From positions 113,934 to 177,933 of the forward strand of contig NZ_FOKA01000009.1 of assembly GCF_900111925.1 (NCBI RefSeq): 64,000 nucleotides of DNA. Direction: 5' to 3'. Numbering within the stretch: the first letter of the stretch is position 1; every line of letters begins with the position of its first letter. Positions 51,451 through 58,239 of the stretch are shown here, piece after piece. This stretch comes from Cellulomonas marina (GTDB lineage: Bacteria > Actinomycetota > Actinomycetes > Actinomycetales > Cellulomonadaceae). A model generated the notes under the pieces. That model saw only the letters and a program-made list of their open reading frames with translations. It was not told the origin of the DNA and did not search any database. Position numbers and translations under genes: made by a program.

Positions 51451-52755
51451 ATGACCGACGACGGCACCGCGTCCGACCGTCCGCTCGAGCGTCCGGGGGA
51501 CCGTCCGGGCGAGGGCCCTGCCGGGGGTCCGGCCCACGGCGCGAGTGGTGGGTCGCCAGGAGGCCTGCCCGGCCCGCGACCGCCTGCCCGGGGCGCCGTC
51601 GCCGCCGTGGACGCCGGGGTCCTCGCGCGGGCGGACGAGGCCGTCGCGCTGCTGCGCGCGCTGGTCCACCTCGAGTCCCCCACGGGCGACGCCACCGCAG
51701 TCGGCGAGGTCGTCGCCCTGCTGACCGCGACCGCCGCCACGCTGCCCGGCGCCCGGTGCCGGACCGTGCCGTCCGCCGGCGGCCCGCACCTCGTCGTCGA
51801 CGTCCCCGGCCACGGGGCCGCGGGTGCGCTGCCGCCCGTGCTGCTGGTCGGCCACGCCGACACCGTGTGGCCCGTCGGGACGCTGGACGGCGACGTCCCC
51901 TGGCGTGAGGAGGGGGACGTGCTCGCCGGGCCGGGTGCCTTCGACATGAAGAGCGGGCTCGTCGTGGCCCTCACCGCGCTCGCGGTGCTCGCCGAGGCGG
52001 GGCTCGACCGGCGGCCGGCACGGCTCGTCGTCGTCGCCGACGAGGAGGTGGGGTCGTCGACGGGCGCCGCCGTCGTCACGGAGGCGGCGGAGGGCTGCGC
52101 CGCGGTGCTGGGGTTCGAGGCGCCGCACGCCGACGGCGCCCTCAAGGACGCGCGCCTGGGCAGCACGCGGGTGCGCCTGGTGGTCACCGGGCGGGAGGCG
52201 CACGCGGCCGTCGACCCGGAGAAGGGCGTGAACGCGGTCGACGAGCTCGTCGACCAGCTCCTGGCCGTCCGGCAGCGGCTCGCGGCCGTCGCGACGGAGC
52301 ATCCCGGGACCCTGCTGGTGAACGCCGGTGGCGTGTCCGGCGGGGGGCGCGCCAATGTGGTGCCCGCCCGGGCCGAGGCGCTGCTGGGGCTGCGGTTCGG
52401 GGACGCGGACGTCGAGCGGGAGGTGCTCGGGTACCTCGAGGCGCTCGTGCCGGTGCGCGAGGGGGCCACGGTCGCCGCCGAGGTGCTGTCCCATCGGCCG
52501 ACGTGGGCGCCCGGGGCCGCGTCGGCGGGGCTGCTCGCGGCGGTGCGCGCGGCGGGCGCGGCGGTCGGGGTGGCGGTGGAGGCGCGGCCGGCGCCGGGAG
52601 CCGCGGACACGAACGGCACGGGCGCCCTCGGGCTGCCGACCCTGGACGGCCTCGGCCCGGCCGGCGGCGGCGCGCACGCGGTGACCGAGCACCTGCGGGT
52701 GACGTCGCTGCTGGACCGGGTCCGCCTCGTCGCGGTGCTGCTGCACACCCTGTGA
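51451..52755 (+). CDS. M20-family metallohydrolase (candidate N-succinyl/N-acyl amino-acid deacylase)
   Basis: A 434-residue M20 peptidase/deacylase. Zinc ligands and catalytic residues: H135 and D137 (GHADT), D165 (FDMKSG), E198-E199 (ADEEVGS), and a late histidine in GGGAHAVTEH. A dimerisation domain is inserted in the middle. The first ~50 residues are Pro/Gly-rich and variable. TATGCT (51439-51444) lies six bases before ATG 51451. It is divergent from the GNAT-racemase operon and would close the pathway by removing the acyl group from the L-isomer. A carboxypeptidase G2-like role is the alternative. Confidence 0.88.
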   Translation: MTDDGTASDRPLERPGDRPGEGPAGGPAHGASGGSPGGLPGPRPPARGAVAAVDAGVLARADEAVALLRALVHLESPTGDATAVGEVVALLTATAATLPGARCRTVPSAGGPHLVVDVPGHGAAGALPPVLLVGHADTVWPVGTLDGDVPWREEGDVLAGPGAFDMKSGLVVALTALAVLAEAGLDRRPARLVVVADEEVGSSTGAAVVTEAAEGCAAVLGFEAPHADGALKDARLGSTRVRLVVTGREAHAAVDPEKGVNAVDELVDQLLAVRQRLAAVATEHPGTLLVNAGGVSGGGRANVVPARAEALLGLRFGDADVEREVLGYLEALVPVREGATVAAEVLSHRPTWAPGAASAGLLAAVRAAGAAVGVAVEARPAPGAADTNGTGALGLPTLDGLGPAGGGAHAVTEHLRVTSLLDRVRLVAVLLHTL

Positions 52756-52760
52756 TGCAG

Positions 52761-52791
52761 GAGACCCCCCGGGCGTGGCCCGGGGGGTCTC
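52761..52791. terminator. Bidirectional terminator between the M20 gene and the tRNA cluster
   Basis: A perfect 14-bp stem (52761-52774/52778-52791) with a 3-base loop. It starts six bases after the M20 stop codon and ends four bases past the 3' end of tRNA-Phe. Confidence 0.88.
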
Positions 52792-52795
52792 GATG

Positions 52796-52868
52796 TGGCT
52801 CCGACCGGTGTCGATCCGGTGACCTCACGATTTTCAGTCGTGCGCTCTACCAACTGAGCTACAGAGCC
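52796..52868 (-). tRNA. tRNA-Phe (GAA)
   Basis: A 73-base cloverleaf on the minus strand starting GGCTCTG and ending CGGAGCC plus discriminator A. The anticodon arm is CACGA-CTGAAAA-TCGTG, anticodon GAA. The 3' CCA is not encoded. Confidence 0.96.
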
Positions 52869-52902
52869 GTGGTCACCTGGTCCAGGGGACCGGGTGGTGG
52901 AG

Positions 52903-52976
52903 CGACCCCGACGGGACTTGAACCCGCGACCTCCGCCGTGACAGGGCGGCGCGCTAACCAACTGCGCTACGGGGCC
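52903..52976 (-). tRNA. tRNA-Asp (GTC)
   Basis: A 74-base cloverleaf, acceptor GGCCCCG/CGGGGTC with discriminator G; anticodon arm CCGCC-CTGTCAC-GGCGG, anticodon GTC. CCA not encoded. Confidence 0.96.
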
Positions 52977-53032
52977 TCGTGGTGAGACCTGGTACTGGTG
53001 GTGCTGACCTGCGGAACTGCTGGTGCTGCTCG

Positions 53033-53105
53033 TACCCCCAACGGGATTCGAACCCGTGCTACCGCCGTGAAAGGGCGGGGTCCTAGGCCGCTAGACGATG
53101 AGGGC
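53033..53105 (-). tRNA. tRNA-Glu (TTC)
   Basis: A 73-base cloverleaf starting GCCCTCATCGTC; anticodon arm CCGCC-CTTTCAC-GGCGG, anticodon TTC; T-arm CACGGGTTCGAATCCCGTT. The acceptor contains a T-G wobble at pair 5. CCA not encoded. It is transcribed first in the Glu-Asp-Phe cluster. Confidence 0.96.
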
Positions 53106-53262
53106 GGGATCACCGCCCCGCACGACGAGGCGTCGGAACCGGGGATGAGCATACGCACGCCCGGGCCGGATCCCCAAACCGGCCTCCGGCAGCAGGGTGA
53201 CGGGGGCCGACCACGGCCCGACGACCGGCGTGCGGATGGCGACGACGGGGGAGGATGGGTCG

Positions 53263-53622
53263 GTGGTGGAGATGTCCGACGAGGAGTTCGACGACGCCGT
53301 CCGCGACGGGCTCGACCAGGTGCCGGCGGAGCTCGCGCGGCTGATGGACAACGTCGTGGTGCTCGTGGAGGACGAGCCGCCGGCGGACGCCGAGGACCCG
53401 GACCTGCTCGGGCTCTACGAGGGCACGCCCCTCACCGAGCGCGACGGCTGGTGGGCCGCCGGGTCGCTGCCGGACCGCATCACCGTCTTCCGCGGCCCGA
53501 CCCTGCGGATGTGCGAGGACCGCGACGAGGTCGTCGAGGAGGTGGCGATCACCGTGGTGCACGAGATCGCCCACCACTTCGGCATCGACGACGAGCGGCT
53601 GCACGCCCTGGGCTGGGGCTGA
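53263..53622 (+). CDS. Zincin-like metallopeptidase family protein
   Basis: A 119-residue protein of the small metallopeptidase family (DUF1025 type): SDEEFDDAVRDGLDQVPAELARLMDNVVVLVED at the N-terminus, GLYEGTPLTER in the middle, and the zinc motif VVHEIAHHFGIDDERL (HExxH) near the end. GTG 53263 has GGGGGAGG eight bases upstream; ATG 53272 and ATG 53236 are alternatives. It starts a plus-strand region just beyond the divergent tRNA cluster. Proteolytic activity is plausible but unproven. Confidence 0.88.
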   Translation: MVEMSDEEFDDAVRDGLDQVPAELARLMDNVVVLVEDEPPADAEDPDLLGLYEGTPLTERDGWWAAGSLPDRITVFRGPTLRMCEDRDEVVEEVAITVVHEIAHHFGIDDERLHALGWG

Positions 53623-53698
53623 CGGGTCCCGCGCCGGTCCTGAGGGCAGCCGTGCGGGACGCAGCGGGCGTGCGGGTGCCCGTCGCTACCCTGGTCGC

Positions 53699-54760
53699 GT
53701 GACGACCGTCGCGCCGCCGCCCGGGTGCGGGGACCCCGGACCGCACCCGGTGCCCGACGAGGCGCACGGGCCGGGGACGCACGCGCACACCCAGGGGCGC
53801 GGCCACTCCCACGGGCGCGGTCACTGCCACGCGCACGGACCCGGCCACGGATCCGGCCACGCGCACGGCGCGACCGCGGCGCAGGCACACCGCGGGCGGC
53901 TCGTCGGCGTGCTCGTCCTCACGCTCGTCGTCATGGTGGCGGAGGTCGTCGGCGGCGTGCTGTCGGGGTCCTTCGCGCTGCTCGCGGACGCGGGGCACAT
54001 GCTCACGGACTCGGCCGGCGTCGCCCTGGCCCTCTTCGCGACGGCGCTGGCCGCCCGGCCGGCCAGCGCCGCGCGCACGTTCGGCTGGCAGCGGGCGGAG
54101 ATCCTCGCGGCGCTGGCCAACGGTCTCGTCGTCGCGGTCGTGGGGGTGCTCGTGCTGGTCGGCGGCGTGCGGCGCCTCGTCGAGCCGCAGCCGCTGGACG
54201 CGCGGCTCATGCTGGCCTTCGCGGTGGTCGGCCTCGTCGCCAACGCGATCGGGCTGGCCGTGCTGCACCGGGGGCAGCGCGAGTCGCTCAACCTCCGTGG
54301 GGCCTACCTGGAGGTGCTGGGCGACCTCGTCGGCTCGGCGGCCGTGGTCGCCGCCGCGCTCGTCGTCGCCGTCACGGGGTTCGTGCGCGCCGACGGCGTC
54401 GCGTCGGTCCTCGTCGGGCTGCTGGTGCTGCCGCGGGCCGTCGTGCTGCTGCGGGAGGTCGGCGCGGTGCTGCTGGAGAGCACGCCTCAGGGCGTCGACC
54501 TGGAGCAGGTGCGACGCCACATGGCCGGCGTGCCGGGGGTGACGGGCGTGCACGACCTGCACGCGTGGACCATCACGTCGGGCGTACCCGTGCTGTCGGC
54601 GCACGTGGAGGTGTCCGACGAGACGTTCCGCTCCGGCCGGGCCGCGCAGGTCCTCGCCGACCTGCGCGGGTGCCTCGTCGGCCACTTCGACGTCGACCAC
54701 TGCACCTTCCAGCTCGAGCCGCCGGCGACGACGGGCACGGAGCGGCACGCGCACGTGTGA
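53699..54760 (+). CDS. Cation-diffusion-facilitator (CDF) metal exporter
   Basis: A 353-residue Zn/Co/Cd:H+ antiporter, CzcD-like. The His-rich N-terminus (HAHTQGRGHSHGRGHCHAHG) precedes six membrane spans; HMLTD in span 2 and EVLGD in span 5 carry the transport-site residues, and a cytoplasmic ferredoxin-like domain (GVTGVHDLHAWTITSGVPVLSAHV) follows. It ends in HAHV just inside a 15-bp tandem repeat, and the frame stays open in repeat units after the TGA. TACCCT (53687-53692) lies six bases before GTG 53699. Confidence 0.94.
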   Translation: MTTVAPPPGCGDPGPHPVPDEAHGPGTHAHTQGRGHSHGRGHCHAHGPGHGSGHAHGATAAQAHRGRLVGVLVLTLVVMVAEVVGGVLSGSFALLADAGHMLTDSAGVALALFATALAARPASAARTFGWQRAEILAALANGLVVAVVGVLVLVGGVRRLVEPQPLDARLMLAFAVVGLVANAIGLAVLHRGQRESLNLRGAYLEVLGDLVGSAAVVAAALVVAVTGFVRADGVASVLVGLLVLPRAVVLLREVGAVLLESTPQGVDLEQVRRHMAGVPGVTGVHDLHAWTITSGVPVLSAHVEVSDETFRSGRAAQVLADLRGCLVGHFDVDHCTFQLEPPATTGTERHAHV

Positions 54761-54802
54761 CACGCGCACATGTGGCACGCGCACGTGTGGCACGCGCACA
54801 TC
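54743..54802. repeat. 15-bp tandem array spanning the CDF stop codon, 4 units
   Basis: Four units of TGGCACGCGCACGTG or close variants. Unit 2 starts TGA instead of TGG and supplies the CDF stop; units 3 and 4 would otherwise add WHAHVWHAHI before the next in-frame TGA. Confidence 0.85.
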
Positions 54803-54847
54803 TGAGCGGCCGACGCGGCGGGCCGGCATCGCCCGCCCGTGCAGGCG

Positions 54848-56362
54848 TCAGTGGTCTGCGCCGGGCGACGGCCCCTCGTCGGGCGTACCGGGGCCGCCGC
54901 TGCCCAGGAGCGAGCGCGTGAGCTGCTCGGCGTCCGACAGCAGCTCGTCGAGTGCCTCCGCCAGGTCCGCGTCCTGCACCGGGCGTCCGTCCGTCGCAGC
55001 GACGAGCACCGCGCGGCGCAGCAGCTCCTTCGTGAAGGAGGCCGTCACCCCCGCGCTGCGGGCGGCGGCGTCGTCGAGCGCGGCGTCCGAGAGCGGGAGG
55101 TCGCGGGCGTACAGGCGCAGGAGCTGCCGCCGCGCCTCGAGGTCCGGCAGCGGCACCTCGACGGCGAGGTCGACGCGGCCCGGCCGCTCGGCCAGCGCCC
55201 GCTCGAGCAGGTCGGCGCGGTTCGTCGTGAGCAGGAAGGTGACGTCGGCGTCGCCGTCGAGCCCGTCCATCGCGTCGAGCAGCTGGAAGAGCAGCGGGCG
55301 CTCACCCGGCGACATCCCGCGGTCCTCGGCGACGAGGTCGCAGTCCTCGAGCACGACGACCGCGGGCTGCGTCGCCCGCGCGAGCTGGGCGGCGGTCGTG
55401 ACGTAGGCGAGGGACGCGCCCGACAGCAGGACGACGGTGGTGCCGGGCGCGCTGGCGACGAGGTGCCGGACCGTGTGCGTCTTGCCCGTGCCCGGCGGCC
55501 CGTAGAGCAGCACGCCGCGCTTGAGGTGCTGCCCGGCGGCGACGAGCTGCTCGCGCTGCCGGCCGATGCCGATGACGTGCCGACGGATCCGCTCCAGCGC
55601 CCCGGGCGGCAGGACGACGTCCGCCTCGCCCACGTCGGGGCGGGCGACGAAGGTGATGCCGCCGTTGCTGTGCGGCTCGAACGGCGAGCCGGAGAACGAC
55701 ACGACCTGCCCGCGCAGGACGCTGCGCTCGAGCATGAGCCGCCGGACCTCGTCGATGAACGCCGGGGCGAGGTCCTCGTCGAGGCACGCGACCTCGAGGG
55801 CTGAATCCCTCCCGTACTGCGGCCGGGCTGCGCGCTGCAGGACCGCCAGCGGCTGCCCGCGGAACGTCAGGAGCCGCACGCCGAACGCGATGACCCGGCG
55901 GGTGGTGTCCGGACCCGTCGGGAGGTTCACGTGGTCCACCGGACCGGTGCCGTAGAAGCCGTAGCCGCGGGTGAGCAGGTCGCCGAACGACTGGTGGTGC
56001 GCCTGGTCCCCGCCGCCGACGCCCACCACGCGCTCGCCGCCGCCGCGCTCAGCCAGCACCTCGAGCGCGATGTCGAGGTCGACGAGGGCGTGCCCGGGGA
56101 TCTCCTCGCGCACGACGAGCGGCGTCACCGTGGCCGCCGAGCCGAGGTGCTCGCGCACGACCTCGCCGATCTGGGGCCCGTGGTCCTCCGCGGTCGTGCG
56201 TTCCTTGGCGACGACCTCGTCGAGGAAGGCGCGGAACGCCCGGACGAAGCCCTTCGTGCCGTCCGCGTCGGCATTCACCTGCTCGTCGGACGCCGGGAGG
56301 GACCGGGCGGCGGCAGGGGCGCCCGGGACGGGGGACCAGTCGTCGGGCGGGGAGGCGTCCAT
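54848..56362 (-). CDS. AAA-family ATPase with a large N-terminal domain
   Basis: A 504-residue cytoplasmic protein. Residues 1-275 have no family I recognise (for example GYGFYGTGPVDHVNLPTGPDTTRR and DSALEVACLDEDLAPAFIDEVRR). The AAA module follows: Walker A GPPGTGKT (288-295), Walker B VVVLEDCDL (335-343), LTTNR sensor, and an arginine-finger region ERPGRVDLAVEVPLP. It looks like the Ycf46/CDC48-type single-ring AAA proteins. TACTCT (56374-56369) precedes ATG 56362 by six bases, a leaderless start. It stands alone. Confidence 0.88.
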   Translation of the reverse strand: MDASPPDDWSPVPGAPAAARSLPASDEQVNADADGTKGFVRAFRAFLDEVVAKERTTAEDHGPQIGEVVREHLGSAATVTPLVVREEIPGHALVDLDIALEVLAERGGGERVVGVGGGDQAHHQSFGDLLTRGYGFYGTGPVDHVNLPTGPDTTRRVIAFGVRLLTFRGQPLAVLQRAARPQYGRDSALEVACLDEDLAPAFIDEVRRLMLERSVLRGQVVSFSGSPFEPHSNGGITFVARPDVGEADVVLPPGALERIRRHVIGIGRQREQLVAAGQHLKRGVLLYGPPGTGKTHTVRHLVASAPGTTVVLLSGASLAYVTTAAQLARATQPAVVVLEDCDLVAEDRGMSPGERPLLFQLLDAMDGLDGDADVTFLLTTNRADLLERALAERPGRVDLAVEVPLPDLEARRQLLRLYARDLPLSDAALDDAAARSAGVTASFTKELLRRAVLVAATDGRPVQDADLAEALDELLSDAEQLTRSLLGSGGPGTPDEGPSPGADH

Positions 56363-56557
56363 GCCCGGAGAGTAGGGGCGCGGGCGGTCCGGCGGGGCCG
56401 GTCGGGAGGGCACCGGTGGACGACGAGCCGTCCCCAGCCCCGGCAGCCGCCCCGGCGTCCCCGGCGGCGCGCCCGACGAGGGGCGGCGCGGGGCGCGGCG
56501 TGCGAGCGTGGGGGCCGTGCGCGCGGGAGCCGAGCCGGGCGCGGTGAGGGGTGTGCG

Positions 56558-58150
56558 GTGCAGACGGTCGACGCCGTGGTCATCGGGGCGGGGCCGAACG
56601 GCCTCGTCGCCGCGAACGCGCTCGTGGACGCGGGGTGGGACGTCCTCGTGCTCGAGGCGCAGCCCGAGGTGGGCGGTGCCGTGCGGACGGCCGAGGTGCT
56701 GGCGCCGGGCTACCGGACGGACCTGTTCAGCGCCTTCTACCCGCTGGCGGCGGCCTCGCCGATCGTGCGGGGGCTGCACCTGGAGGACCACGGGCTGCGC
56801 TGGGTGCACGCGCCGGACGTGCTGGCGCACGCGCTGGACGACGGCCGCACGGCCGTGCTGCACCAGGAGGCGAGCGACACGGCGGCCGGCCTCGAGGGCT
56901 GGGGGGACGGCGACGGGCAGGCGTGGCTGGACCTCGTCGAGCAGTGGGACCGGGTGCGGGACCCGCTGCTCGACGCGCTGTTCACGCCGATCCCGCCGGT
57001 GAAGGCGGTCGCGCGCATCCTCGGCCGCACCGGCGTGGGCGGGGCGCTCGACCTGGCGCGCCTGGCGCTGCTGCCGGTCCGGCGGCTGGCGGACGAGAGC
57101 TTCCGGGGTCAGGGCGGCGGGCTGCTGCTGACCGGCAACGCGATGCACGCGGACATCCCGCCGGACGCCGCGGGGTCGGGCCTGTTCGGGTGGCTGCTGG
57201 CGATGCTCGGCCAGGACGTCGGCTTCCCCGTGCCCGAGCACGGCGCCGGCAGCCTCGCCGACGCGCTGGCGCGTCGGGTACGCGCGGGCAGCGGCTCGGT
57301 GCGGACCGGCGAGCGCGTGGTGCGGGTGCACGTGCGCGGCGGCCGGGCGATCGGCGTCGAGACGGCCGGGGGCGAGCGCATCGCCGCGCGGCGGGCGGTG
57401 CTCGCCGACGTGACGGCGCCGTCGCTGTACGGCCGGCTCGTCGAGGACCGGCACCTGCCCGAGCGGCTGAAGCGCGACGTCGCCCGCTTCCAGTGGGACC
57501 ACCCGACGTTCAAGGTGAACTGGGCGCTCGACCGGCCGATCCCGTGGCGGTCGCCGCAGGCCGCGGGTGCGGGGACGGTGCACCTCGGCGTCGACATGGA
57601 CGGGTTCGTCGACTACGCGGCCGACCTGTCGACGGGTCGGCCGCCGGAGCGGCCGTTCCTGCTCGTCGGGCAGATGACCACCGCCGACCCGACGCGGTCG
57701 CCCGCCGGGACCGAGTCCGTGTGGGCGTACACGCACCTGCCGCACGGGGGCACCTGGGACGCCGCGGCCACCGCGGCTGAGGTGGAGCGCGTGGAGGCGG
57801 CGCTCGAGCGGACGGCGCCGGGGTTCGGGGACGCCGTCGTGGCGCGGCACGTGCAGAGCCCCGACGCGCTCGAGGAGCACGACGCCAACCTCGAGAACGG
57901 GTCGCTCAACGGCGGCACGGCGTCGCTGCACCAGCAGCTCGTCTTCCGTCCGACGACGGGGCTCGGACGGCCCGAGACGCCGGTGCGTGGGCTGTTCCTG
58001 GCCAGCGCGTCGGCGCACCCCGGGGGTGGCGTGCACGGCGCGTGCGGCTGGAACGCCGCGCGAGCCGCGCTGAACCAGCAGGGGCTGCTCGGCGGGGCGC
58101 GCGCGGCGCTCGTGCGCACGGCCTGGGAGCGGGTGCTGGACCGGCCCTGA
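56558..58150 (+). CDS. FAD-dependent oxidoreductase, phytoene-desaturase/PYROXD2-like
   Basis: A 530-residue flavin amine-oxidase-type protein. The dinucleotide fold is VVIGAGPNGLVAANALVDAGWDVLVLEAQPEVGGAVRT; the C-terminus has LFLASASAHPGGGVHGACGWNAARAAL, typical of the PYROXD2/CrtI-like group. In the middle is a helical substrate domain. GTG 56558 has only a weak GAGGGG site 7 bases upstream. No carotenoid cluster surrounds it. An SRPBCC protein and a flavin-type oxidoreductase lie 3 kb away. Substrate unknown. Confidence 0.87.
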   Translation: MQTVDAVVIGAGPNGLVAANALVDAGWDVLVLEAQPEVGGAVRTAEVLAPGYRTDLFSAFYPLAAASPIVRGLHLEDHGLRWVHAPDVLAHALDDGRTAVLHQEASDTAAGLEGWGDGDGQAWLDLVEQWDRVRDPLLDALFTPIPPVKAVARILGRTGVGGALDLARLALLPVRRLADESFRGQGGGLLLTGNAMHADIPPDAAGSGLFGWLLAMLGQDVGFPVPEHGAGSLADALARRVRAGSGSVRTGERVVRVHVRGGRAIGVETAGGERIAARRAVLADVTAPSLYGRLVEDRHLPERLKRDVARFQWDHPTFKVNWALDRPIPWRSPQAAGAGTVHLGVDMDGFVDYAADLSTGRPPERPFLLVGQMTTADPTRSPAGTESVWAYTHLPHGGTWDAAATAAEVERVEAALERTAPGFGDAVVARHVQSPDALEEHDANLENGSLNGGTASLHQQLVFRPTTGLGRPETPVRGLFLASASAHPGGGVHGACGWNAARAALNQQGLLGGARAALVRTAWERVLDRP

Positions 58151-58182
58151 GGCGGGCGGATCACGGGCCCGGCCGGGCGTGT

Positions 58183-58232
58183 GCCGCCGACGGGTCCGGC
58201 CGCGACTCGTGCCGGACGGATCCGTCGGCGGC
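58183..58232. terminator. Long bidirectional hairpin
   Basis: An 11-bp outer stem (58183-58193/58222-58232) and a 6-bp inner stem GTCCGG/CCGGAC, separated by a 4-base bulge. It lies between the convergent FAD oxidoreductase and fusion genes. Confidence 0.7.
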
Positions 58233-58239
58233 CGTGTCG

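Noticed and set aside
52796..53105. tRNA cluster as the attachment site of an integrated element
   Set aside because: No integrase gene and no repeated tRNA 3' end were seen within the window; flanking genes look resident.
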